From Kiritimatiellia bacterium (GTDB lineage: Bacteria > Verrucomicrobiota > Kiritimatiellia > RFP12 > UBA1067), in NCBI GenBank assembly GCA_017412325.1, contig JAFPYE010000187.1:1-6429 (forward strand): a stretch of DNA of 6,429 bases. The letters run 5' to 3'. Below, in pieces: positions 1 to 5,686 of this stretch. The first letter of the stretch is position 1. Each line of letters opens with the position of its first letter. A program made the position numbers and the translations under genes. The notes beneath the pieces are model-generated. The model did not search any database, was not told the DNA's origin, and saw only the letters and a list, made by a program, of their open reading frames with translations.

Positions 1-513
1 ATGTTCGCCGAGCGCGGGCCCCTCACCGAACGCGCGCTGGAGCGGCTCAACCCCGGCGTCGACTGGTCGAACGTCGCCGTCGGCACGCGCATCCGCCTGC
101 CCGACTTCGCCGCGGCCGCGCCCACCAACGCAGCCGCCTGCGTGCGCATTTCGCTCTCCCGCTTTGAAATCCGCGCCGAAGACGCCGACGGGCGGCCGCT
201 CGCGCTCTTTCCCTGCTCGATTGCGCGCGACAAGGCCGCCTTGCCGCCGCAGGGGGAGCTGACAATCGTCACGCGGATCGCCAACCCCAACTACACGCTG
301 GACCGGAAATACATCCTCCCGCCGGGGCCCAACACGCCCGTCGGCACCGTGTGGCTGGGGCTGAGCCTGCCGGGCTACGGCATCCACGGCACGCCGCGCC
401 CCGAGACGATCGGCCGCGCGGAATCGCACGGCTGCTTCCGCCTGGCGAACTGGAACGCCGCGCGCCTCTACGCGCTCGTCCGCGCCGGCACGCGCGTCGT
501 CATCGAAGAGTAG
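1..513 (+). CDS. L,D-transpeptidase (YkuD fold) with LysM remnant, probably 5'-partial
   Basis: The product would form L,D cross-links in peptidoglycan, or attach proteins to it, in the periplasm or cell envelope. The YkuD catalytic signature is clear: His129 in YGIHGT and the SHGCFRL motif with His143 and nucleophile Cys145, near the C-terminus as is usual. Residues 16-35 (LNPGVDW...VGTRIRLPDF) look like the end of a LysM peptidoglycan-binding repeat, where the common pattern is LNPG-W-L-GT-L-VP. No signal peptide is visible, although an exported enzyme needs one. The open frame begins at base 1 of the window, so the ATG there is probably internal and the true start lies upstream. The gene ends two bases before the convergent pyrD stop codon. 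The family call is strong; the exact physiological substrate cannot be read from the sequence. Confidence 0.9.
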   Translation: MFAERGPLTERALERLNPGVDWSNVAVGTRIRLPDFAAAAPTNAAACVRISLSRFEIRAEDADGRPLALFPCSIARDKAALPPQGELTIVTRIANPNYTLDRKYILPPGPNTPVGTVWLGLSLPGYGIHGTPRPETIGRAESHGCFRLANWNAARLYALVRAGTRVVIEE

Positions 514-515
514 CG

Positions 516-1445
516 CTAGACGTCCAGCGCGCCCGTGAGGTCGCGGACGGACGCAAAGCCGTGCCGTTCGCAGTAGGCGGCGATGCCGTCGTGCACCTCG
601 GCGATCGCGCCGGGATTCGTGAACGTCGCCGAGCCCACCGCGACCGCCGTCGCGCCCGCGAGCAGGAACTCGATTGCGTCCTTCGCCTCGTAGACGCCGC
701 CCATCGCGAGGATCGGCAGTTGAGTCGCCTTGTGCGCGTCGTAGACGAGCTTCACGGCGACGGGATGGACCGCGCGTCCCGAAAGCCCGCCCGTCACGTT
801 CGCGAGCACCGGCCGCCGCCGCTCGACGTCGATGACCATCGCGGGGATCGTGTTGATGAGCGCGAGCGCGTCCGCGCCGCCTTCTTCGCACGCGCGCACG
901 TACGGCATGATGGACGGCACGTTCGGCGCGAGCTTGACGATCAGCGGCAGCGTCGTCGCCGCGCGCACCGCCGAGACGACTTCCTTCAGCACCGCCGGAT
1001 CCTGCCCGAAGGTGTGGCCGCCCGCCTTGACGTTCGGGCAGCTGACGTTCATTTCGATCGCGCCGATGAGCGGATTCTGCGCCGCCGTGAGCTGGCGCGC
1101 GACGTCGGCGTATTCCTCCACCGAGCCGCCCCAGATGTTGACGATGAGCGGCGGCGCCTTCTCGCCCACCTGCTTTTTGTACCACGGCACGGTCGTGCCG
1201 AGGAACCGCGCGAGCCCCGTCCCCTGCAAGCCGATCGCGTTCACGATGCCGCCGGGCACGATCGCATGGCGCGGCATCGGGTTGCCCGGCCACGCCTCGG
1301 CGCGAATCCCCTTCACCGTCACCGCGCCGAGCTTCGCGTAGTCCACCGCGCCCAGGTATTCCGTTCCGTAGCCGAACGTGCCGCTCGCCGTCGTCACCGG
1401 CGTCGCCATCGCGAGGCCGCCCACATTCACCTTCATGTCCGTCAT
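516..1445 (-). CDS. pyrD: Dihydroorotate dehydrogenase, class 1B catalytic subunit PyrD
   Basis: This cytosolic FMN enzyme oxidises dihydroorotate to orotate, the fourth step of de novo UMP synthesis. The 309-residue product has the class 1 pattern: ASGTFGYG near residue 20, TVKGI at 43-47, and the active-site cysteine in NVSCPNVK (Cys136). Class 1B enzymes use Cys as the base, whereas class 2 uses Ser. INTI (198-201), TGGLSGRA (218-225), MGGV (248-251) and the GSA/F/NP phosphate-binding region near 271-278 follow. I chose the ATG at 1445 because an AAGGAG Shine-Dalgarno lies seven bases upstream; a TTG at 1451 would leave almost no spacing and an ATG at 1436 is also possible. pyrK lies immediately upstream on the same strand, which fits a PyrD-PyrK heterotetramer using NAD+. 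It is the last gene of the block and its stop codon almost abuts that of the convergent transpeptidase. Confidence 0.96.
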   Translation of the reverse strand: MTDMKVNVGGLAMATPVTTASGTFGYGTEYLGAVDYAKLGAVTVKGIRAEAWPGNPMPRHAIVPGGIVNAIGLQGTGLARFLGTTVPWYKKQVGEKAPPLIVNIWGGSVEEYADVARQLTAAQNPLIGAIEMNVSCPNVKAGGHTFGQDPAVLKEVVSAVRAATTLPLIVKLAPNVPSIMPYVRACEEGGADALALINTIPAMVIDVERRRPVLANVTGGLSGRAVHPVAVKLVYDAHKATQLPILAMGGVYEAKDAIEFLLAGATAVAVGSATFTNPGAIAEVHDGIAAYCERHGFASVRDLTGALDV

Positions 1446-1452
1446 GGTCAAG

Positions 1453-1458
1453 CTCCTT
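1453..1458 (-). promoter_or_regulatory. Shine-Dalgarno of pyrD
   Basis: The minus strand reads AAGGAG here, seven bases before the ATG at 1445. This decides the start: the frame is also open from a TTG at 1451, but that codon follows the Shine-Dalgarno with only one base of spacing. Confidence 0.8.
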
Positions 1459-1469
1459 TCCGTCTGCGC

Positions 1470-2255
1470 TCAATCGAAAATCAGGTCTTCCGCGCGGAAG
1501 ACGGGCCCTTCGATGCAGCAGCGCGAATAGCCGCGCACCGTCTTCTGCACGCATGCGTAGCACGCGCCGACGCCGCAGATCATGTGGCGGTCCATCGAAA
1601 TCCAGCCCGGCATCTTCGCGGCGCACGCGCGCTCCGCCACCGCCTTCAGCATCGGGTCGGGCCCGCACGCGAAGAGCTCAAAGGGCGCACCCGCCTCTTT
1701 CAACGCCGTCAACGCCTCGTCGAGCGGCACAGTGACGAGCCCCTGCACGCCCGCCGAGCCGTCGTTCGTCGCCGTGCGCACCTCCAGATTGGGAATCGCC
1801 GCGAACTTGTCGAGCGCGAGCAAGTCCGCCTGCGTGCGGCCGCCGACGAAGAGCACCATCTTGGGCGGCGTCTCCAGCGCGGCAAACCGGCGCGCGAGGA
1901 AGTAGAGCGGCGCGACGCCGAAGCCGCCGCCGACGAGCAGCGCCGTGCCCTTGCACTTCTTCGGGAAGCCGTGCCCGAGCGGCCCCATGATCTTCAGTTC
2001 GTCGCCGACCGCGACCTGGTTGAGCGCGCGCGTGCCGCGCCCGACCGCCTTGTAGAGCACCGTCACCTTCCCGTCTTCGGCGTTGAAGACGCTGAACGGC
2101 CGCCGCACCGCGCTCGCCTCAAGCGACGGCACGCGCACGTGGACGAACTGCCCCGGCTCCATCGCCGCCGCCATCTGCGGCGCGGCGACGACCAGGTAGC
2201 GGTAGCCCGCGCCGATGTCGATGTGTTCCAGAACCTTGCACGTTTCGTCAAGCAT
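1470..2255 (-). CDS. pyrK: Dihydroorotate dehydrogenase electron-transfer subunit PyrK
   Basis: PyrK passes electrons from PyrD to NAD+ through FAD and a [2Fe-2S] cluster, which defines the class 1B enzyme. In the 261-residue product, a ferredoxin-reductase-like FAD domain comes first, with the flavin motif RRPFSV at 51-56 and GPLGHGF at 91-97. The nucleotide-binding domain follows, with GGGFGVAPL at 109-117 and CGPDPMLKA at 197-205. The C-terminal cluster motif is complete: Cys227, Cys232 and Cys235 in CGVGACYAC and Cys247 before IEGPVF. The length is normal for PyrK. The ATG at 2255 follows a strong AAGGAAGGAA that overlaps the stop codon of the upstream glycosylase-like gene, suggesting coupled translation. 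pyrD follows 24 bases downstream of its stop codon. Confidence 0.95.
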   Translation of the reverse strand: MLDETCKVLEHIDIGAGYRYLVVAAPQMAAAMEPGQFVHVRVPSLEASAVRRPFSVFNAEDGKVTVLYKAVGRGTRALNQVAVGDELKIMGPLGHGFPKKCKGTALLVGGGFGVAPLYFLARRFAALETPPKMVLFVGGRTQADLLALDKFAAIPNLEVRTATNDGSAGVQGLVTVPLDEALTALKEAGAPFELFACGPDPMLKAVAERACAAKMPGWISMDRHMICGVGACYACVQKTVRGYSRCCIEGPVFRAEDLIFD

Positions 2256-2260
2256 GGCCG

Positions 2261-2270
2261 TTCCTTCCTT
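2261..2270 (-). promoter_or_regulatory. Strong Shine-Dalgarno of pyrK overlapping the preceding stop codon
   Basis: The minus strand reads AAGGAAGGAA five bases before the pyrK ATG. Its first two bases belong to the TAA stop of the upstream gene (2269-2271). Ribosomes finishing the upstream gene would therefore stop directly on the pyrK initiation site. Confidence 0.75.
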
Positions 2271-2832
2271 AGACTTTTTTCAAAACCGACTTGATGGCGA
2301 CCCACATCGCCTTCTTGATCTGCTGGACTTCCGGCGTGACCGTGCGGAAGCGCAGGATGAATTCGGGCGAGTAGGTGACGAGCACCTCCGCGCCGTCGTC
2401 CGCCGTGAGCCAGTTGCCGGGCGCGCCCTTCAGCCCCGGGAACCACAGCTCCAGCGCGCGCGCGCCGAGCGCGACGTAGACTTTCGCCGGGGGGCGCGGC
2501 GGCGTGACGAGGACGGGCGCGGTTTCGCCCGTGCGCCCCATCGCCGCAACGATCTTCGCCATCATCTCCGTCCCCGCCGCGTTGAGCGCGCGGTGGTGCA
2601 GGAAGACGAAATCATATTGAACGTCTCGCGTCTCGCGCCTCACGTCCCGTGGCACGTCGCGCGTCTCACGTCTCACGACCACAGGCGCAACCACAGGCGC
2701 GGCAACGGCTCCGCGCGGCGCGTCCGGCTCGCGCAGGAGCGCACGGTCGATTTCGACGGTGCGCGCGCCGAGCTCGCGTTCGAGCTCCAGCTCGGCCACG
2801 AGCCCGTCGAGGATGTCGTCGAGCGCGGTCAC
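2269..2832 (-). CDS. Uracil-DNA-glycosylase-superfamily-like protein, reduced and cysteine-free
   Basis: The 187-residue product resembles family 4 uracil-DNA glycosylases only in outline. Residues 1-34 form a helical N-terminus ending ARTVEIDRALL, of the sort seen before the core in PVC glycosylase-like proteins (recalled, not searched). Residues 35-72 are a Pro/Val/Arg-rich linker with repeats. The core is compact: strand DFVFL (74-78), AAGTEMMAKIVAAMG (85-99), RPP (113-115), KVYVALGARALELWFPG (117-133) and VLVTYSPEFILRF (150-162), corresponding to the family's HPAYLLR region with His replaced by Ser. The GEAPG motif and all four [4Fe-4S] cysteines are absent; the protein has no cysteine at all. 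Uracil excision is therefore doubtful, and a DNA-binding or structural role is possible. The start is a GTG at 2832, nine bases after the galE stop, preceded by a weak purine-rich GGCGAGGG. The gene lies between galE and pyrK. It is surely coding, but its function is uncertain. Confidence 0.6.
   Translation of the reverse strand: MTALDDILDGLVAELELERELGARTVEIDRALLREPDAPRGAVAAPVVAPVVVRRETRDVPRDVRRETRDVQYDFVFLHHRALNAAGTEMMAKIVAAMGRTGETAPVLVTPPRPPAKVYVALGARALELWFPGLKGAPGNWLTADDGAEVLVTYSPEFILRFRTVTPEVQQIKKAMWVAIKSVLKKV
2622..2678. repeat. Short degenerate tandem repeat (GAGACG/GTGAGACG units) inside the glycosylase-like gene
   Basis: On the minus strand this stretch is built from slightly varied GTGAGACG, GCGAGACG and CGGGACGT units. 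In frame it encodes RRETRDVPRDVRRETRDV (residues 54-71), in which RRETRDV occurs twice. The composition differs from the neighbouring coding sequence, and the stretch sits exactly in the linker of the host protein. It may be a member of a dispersed minisatellite that inserted in frame or expanded by slippage; only one copy is in this window. Confidence 0.7.
2678..2701. repeat. 12-bp direct repeat, two copies, 11 of 12 identical
   Basis: ACCACAGGCGCA at 2678-2689 is followed directly by ACCACAGGCGCG at 2690-2701. In the overlapping minus-strand gene it encodes the repeated APVV pair around residues 45-52. It abuts the GAGACG repeat, so the whole linker seems to be made of simple repeats. Confidence 0.7.
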
Positions 2833-2841
2833 GCCCTCGCC

Positions 2842-3882
2842 TTAGCCCTGCTTCGGCGGCTTGTTGAACCCGTAGGGGTTCTTCTTCTGCCAGCGCCAGG
2901 CGTCCTTGCACATTTCGTCAATGCCGCGCTCGGCCTTCCAGCCCAGCTCCTTCGCGGCGAGCGACGGATCGGCCCAGCACTCGGCGATGTCGCCGGGACG
3001 GCGCGGGCAGATCTTGTAGGGGACCTTCCGCTTGGAGGCCTTCTCGAACGCCTTGACGACCTGCAGCACGGAATAGCCGTTGCCGGTGCCGAGGTTGTAG
3101 ATCTTGAGGCCGAGCTTCGGCTCCTTCTCGAGCTTCTCGATGGCCTTCAGGTGGCCGAGCGCGAGGTCGACGACGTGGATGAAGTCGCGCACGCCCGTGC
3201 CATCCGGCGTCGGGTAGTCGTTGCCGAAGACGTTCAGTTCGGGGCGGCGGCCGATGGCGACCTGCGCGACGTACGGCAGCAGGTTGTTCGGGATGCCCGC
3301 CGGGTCTTCGCCGATGAGGCCCGACTTGTGCGCGCCGATCGGGTTGAAGTAGCGCAGCAGGATCACGTTCCACTCGGGATCGGCCTTCTGCACGTCCTTG
3401 AACACCTGCTCCATCATGAGCTTCGTCCAGCCGTAGGCGTTCGTGCAGCCGGGCGTCGGGAAGTCCTCGCGGATCGGCACGCTCGCCGGATCGCCGTAGA
3501 CCGTCGCCGAGCTGGAGAAGACGATGTTCTTGCAGCCGTGGTCGGCGAGGCACTTGAGGAGCGTGAAGGTGCCGCCGAGGTTGTTGTTGTAGTACTTGAG
3601 CGGGATCTTCGTCGATTCGCCGACGGCCTTCAGCGCCGCGAAGTGGATCGTCGCCTGGAACGGCCCTTCCTTGTCGAGGACGGCGTTCAGCTTCTTTTCG
3701 TCGCGGATGTCCACCTTGTAGAAGCCGGGCTTCTTGCCGGTGATGCGCTTGACGCGTGCGAGCGACTTCTTGGAGCTGTTGCAGAGGTTGTCGACGACGA
3801 CGACCTCGTGCCCTGCGTTGAGGAGTTCGACGACGGTGTGGCTGCCGATGAACCCGGCGCCGCCGGTGACCAGAATCTTCAT
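2842..3882 (-). CDS. galE: UDP-glucose 4-epimerase GalE
   Basis: GalE interconverts UDP-glucose and UDP-galactose in the cytosol with tightly bound NAD, feeding galactose use and surface polysaccharide synthesis. The 346-residue product (E. coli GalE has 338) is an extended short-chain dehydrogenase: nucleotide-binding GGAGFIGS at 7-14, VVDNL at 29-33, HFAALKAVGES at 80-90, SSSATVYG at 123-130 with the catalytic Ser, and the catalytic Tyr150 and Lys154 in YGWTK. NPIGAH at 180-185 and DGTGVRDFIHV at 227-237 are typical GalE signatures. I chose the ATG at 3882: AAAGGA lies ten bases upstream, and MKILVTGGAGFIGS is the standard family N-terminus. The frame stays open to a TTG at 3936, but that extra stretch crosses the predicted promoter. 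The glycosylase-like gene follows after nine bases. Confidence 0.97.
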   Translation of the reverse strand: MKILVTGGAGFIGSHTVVELLNAGHEVVVVDNLCNSSKKSLARVKRITGKKPGFYKVDIRDEKKLNAVLDKEGPFQATIHFAALKAVGESTKIPLKYYNNNLGGTFTLLKCLADHGCKNIVFSSSATVYGDPASVPIREDFPTPGCTNAYGWTKLMMEQVFKDVQKADPEWNVILLRYFNPIGAHKSGLIGEDPAGIPNNLLPYVAQVAIGRRPELNVFGNDYPTPDGTGVRDFIHVVDLALGHLKAIEKLEKEPKLGLKIYNLGTGNGYSVLQVVKAFEKASKRKVPYKICPRRPGDIAECWADPSLAAKELGWKAERGIDEMCKDAWRWQKKNPYGFNKPPKQG

Positions 3883-3892
3883 TTCGGTGCGT

Positions 3893-3898
3893 TCCTTT
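3893..3898 (-). promoter_or_regulatory. Shine-Dalgarno of galE
   Basis: The minus strand reads AAAGGA, ten bases before the ATG at 3882. It supports that start over the open frame that continues upstream. Confidence 0.65.
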
Positions 3899-3926
3899 CG
3901 ATGAGGTTGAAAAACAGGTTGGCTAC

Positions 3927-3955
3927 AGTATATCAAAAATGCACCCGTGCGACAA
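3927..3955 (-). promoter_or_regulatory. Predicted extended -10 promoter for galE and the genes behind it
   Basis: Read on the minus strand, TGATATACT (3935-3927) is an extended -10 element with TATACT as the hexamer. A weak -35, TTGTCG at 3955-3950, lies 17 bases upstream. Transcription would start near 3919-3921, giving a leader of roughly 40 bases that contains the galE Shine-Dalgarno. The element sits in the 78-base gap after the acetyltransferase gene and is markedly AT-rich against its surroundings. The same 9-mer occurs in both arms of the palindrome at 4463-4491. Confidence 0.6.
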
Positions 3956-3960
3956 AGGGC

Positions 3961-4455
3961 CTACGCCGTTGGGAGCGGACGGCGCATCGCGATTTCGGGG
4001 CAGGTGAACGGGTCGGCGTGCTTGGTGCAGTTGATGCAGCCCGTGTAGAGCTTGTGCATGACCGCCGTCTTCTCGATCGTCTCGAAGCCCAGTTTCACGA
4101 AGAAGCCGGGCGCAAAGGTCAGCACCACGACGTCCTTGGCCGTGAGCGGCGCGACGCGGCGGATGACCGCCTCGACCACCGCCCGCCCGACGCCGCGCCG
4201 GCGGTAGGGCGCGCGCACGGCGACGGACTGCACCTCCGCCGTCGCCTCCTCCGGCTTGCCGATCTCGGGATGGATCTGGTAGGTCGCGCAGCCGACGACG
4301 TCGCCGCCGATCGCCGCGACGGTGAAGCGGTCGATGTTCTCGACGATGTTCCCCATCGAGCGCGGTACGAGCTGGTCGCGGTTCAGGTGGATGAGCGCGA
4401 AGATCTGCTCCGCGTCCTTCAGCCGCGCCGGCCGGATCTCAAAGTTCGTTTCCAT
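3961..4455 (-). CDS. argA: GNAT acetyltransferase, probable short N-acetylglutamate synthase (ArgA-like)
   Basis: The 164-residue product is a single GNAT domain. IRPARLKDAEQIFALI starts the fold, EVQSVAVRAPYRRRGVGRAVV (about 74-94) contains the acetyl-CoA loop RRRGVG at 85-90, and FFVKLGFE (118-125) is the usual C-terminal strand-helix region. Details suggest the stand-alone N-acetylglutamate synthases, which acetylate glutamate in the first step of arginine synthesis: LVPRS at 29-33 and the tail C-x2-C-x8-C-P-E-I-A-M-R-R-P-L with Cys140, Cys143 and Cys152. There is no amino-acid-kinase domain, so this is not the long E. coli type of ArgA. The start is the ATG at 4455, with no Shine-Dalgarno and an in-frame stop inside the promoter. 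Another small-molecule acetyltransferase cannot be excluded. The gene diverges from the cysteine desulfurase. Confidence 0.75.
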   Translation of the reverse strand: METNFEIRPARLKDAEQIFALIHLNRDQLVPRSMGNIVENIDRFTVAAIGGDVVGCATYQIHPEIGKPEEATAEVQSVAVRAPYRRRGVGRAVVEAVIRRVAPLTAKDVVVLTFAPGFFVKLGFETIEKTAVMHKLYTGCINCTKHADPFTCPEIAMRRPLPTA

Positions 4456-4462
4456 GTCGCGC

Positions 4463-4491
4463 GTAGTATATCAAAATTTATGATATACTAC
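4463..4491. promoter_or_regulatory. Symmetric divergent promoter in an 11-bp-arm inverted repeat
   Basis: GTAGTATATCA (4463-4473) and TGATATACTAC (4481-4491) are perfect reverse complements around AAATTTA, and two further inner pairs match. Each arm holds the extended -10 sequence TGATATACT: TATACT at 4484-4489 on the plus strand and at 4470-4465 on the minus strand. No -35 is apparent for either direction. Predicted transcription starts (about 4496-4498 and 4459-4457) lie only 2-5 bases before the start codons at 4501 and 4455. Because the two -10 elements are 14 bases apart, polymerase probably cannot occupy both at once. The palindrome could also be a regulator site. Confidence 0.65.
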
Positions 4492-4500
4492 CTGCCCGTC

Positions 4501-5685
4501 ATGGACAGGATCGTTTACTTCGACAACAACGCCACCTCGCGCGTCGCGCCCGAAGTCGCGGACGTGATGCAGCCCTTCTTCGGCGAACTCTACGGCAACC
4601 CGAGCTCGATGCACGCGTTCGGCGGGCAGGTCGCCCGCTACGTCGCGCGCGCCCGCGAGGAAGTCGCCGCGTTTCTCAACTGCTCCCCCGAGGAGATCAT
4701 CTTCACGTCGTGCGCGACCGAATCCGACAATGCCGCGATCCGCGGCACCGCCGACTGGTTCGGCACCGCGACGAAAGTCATCACGACCGCCGTCGAGCAT
4801 CCGGCCGTCCTCCAGCCCTGCCGCCGCCTGAAGGCGCTCGGCCACACCGTCGTGGAGCTGCCCGTCAACGGCGTGGGCCAGATCGACCTCGACCAGCTGC
4901 GCGCCGAGCTGAAGGGAACCACACGCGCGCTCGTCTCGATCATGTGGGCGAACAACGAGACCGGCACGATCTTCCCGATCGAGCAGATCGCCGAGATCTG
5001 CCAGGAGTACGGCGCCATCTTTCATACGGACGCGGTGCAGGTCGCGGGCAAGATCCCCGTGGACGTGACGAAAGTCCCCGTGGACATGCTCTCAATGTCG
5101 GGCCACAAGTTCCACGCGCCCAAGGGCATCGGCATCTTCTACGTCCGCAAAGGCACGAAAGTGAAACCCTTCCTGCTCGGCGGGCACCAGGAGTCGGGCC
5201 GCCGCGCGGGCACCGAAAACGTCCCCTACATCGTCGGGCTCGCCAAGGCGTGCGAACTCGCGCGCATCGGGATGGCGAAGGAGGCGGTCGAGGTCGCCGC
5301 GCTCCGCGACAAGCTGGAGGCGGGCATCCTCGCGCAGTGCCCCAACGTCCGCGTCAACGGCGACAAGGCGCACCGCCTGCCCAACACGCTCAACGTCAGC
5401 TTCGAATACATCGAGGGCGAGGCCATCGCCTACCACCTGAGCGACCTCGGCATCTGCATCTCGACCGGCTCGGCGTGCGCGTCGGGCTCGCTCGACCCGA
5501 GCCACGTCATTCGCGCGATGGGCGTGCCCTTCATCGCGGTGCACGGCTCGGTGCGCTTTTCGCTTTCGCGCTACAACACGATGGAGGAGGTCGACTACGT
5601 GCTGGAGAAACTGCCGCCCGTCATCAAGAACCTCCGCGACCTTTCGCCCTTCGGCCCCGACTCGGACCCCACCACGTTCAAGTGA
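4501..5685 (+). CDS. nifS: Cysteine desulfurase, NifS/IscS class I
   Basis: This PLP enzyme removes sulfur from cysteine, giving alanine and a persulfide for Fe-S clusters, thiolated tRNA or cofactors. The 394-residue product is full length. It opens YFDNNAT (6-12), has NPSSMH at 33-38, the PLP-stacking His101 in VEHPA, the NNETGT motif at 151-156, Asp177 and Gln180 in HTDAVQ, the PLP-binding Lys203 in SGHKFHAPKG, and RRAGTEN at 234-240. The persulfide-carrying Cys326 lies in TGSACASGS (322-330), the class I type of active-site loop. I chose the ATG at 4501. An in-frame ATG at 4480 lies upstream of the predicted -10 and would add residues read from promoter sequence. No Shine-Dalgarno precedes the ATG. 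No scaffold gene (iscU or nifU) is adjacent; a small lipoprotein gene follows after one base. Confidence 0.95.
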   Translation: MDRIVYFDNNATSRVAPEVADVMQPFFGELYGNPSSMHAFGGQVARYVARAREEVAAFLNCSPEEIIFTSCATESDNAAIRGTADWFGTATKVITTAVEHPAVLQPCRRLKALGHTVVELPVNGVGQIDLDQLRAELKGTTRALVSIMWANNETGTIFPIEQIAEICQEYGAIFHTDAVQVAGKIPVDVTKVPVDMLSMSGHKFHAPKGIGIFYVRKGTKVKPFLLGGHQESGRRAGTENVPYIVGLAKACELARIGMAKEAVEVAALRDKLEAGILAQCPNVRVNGDKAHRLPNTLNVSFEYIEGEAIAYHLSDLGICISTGSACASGSLDPSHVIRAMGVPFIAVHGSVRFSLSRYNTMEEVDYVLEKLPPVIKNLRDLSPFGPDSDPTTFK

Positions 5686-5686
5686 C

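Noticed and set aside
351..2294. Very long plus-strand open frame (647 codons) across pyrD and pyrK
   Set aside because: It is antisense to two certain genes, rich in Arg, His and Asp as expected for a GC-rich shadow frame, and has no recognisable domain.
3937..3950. Possible terminator after the acetyltransferase: GCAC-GG-GTGC followed by ATTTTT on the minus strand
   Set aside because: The loop would be only two bases, or the stem only three pairs, so it is too weak to call, although the T-run is suggestive.
2215..4479. Plus-strand open frame of over 2 kb leading into the nifS frame
   Set aside because: The portion before nifS is antisense to galE and its neighbours, is of shadow composition and crosses the divergent promoter; only the desulfurase part is real.
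4463..4491. Palindrome as an intrinsic terminator or attachment site
   Set aside because: It lies between divergent start codons, is AT-rich with no stable GC stem, and carries two -10 elements; a promoter explains it better.
4471..5025. Minus-strand open frame (184 codons) opposite nifS
   Set aside because: Antisense shadow of a full-length enzyme, with no Shine-Dalgarno and no motif; its end lies in the promoter palindrome.
5054..5088. Repeat of CCCCGTGGAC within nifS
   Set aside because: It encodes IPVDVTKVPVDM, a normal conserved stretch of cysteine desulfurases, so the repetition comes from the protein family.
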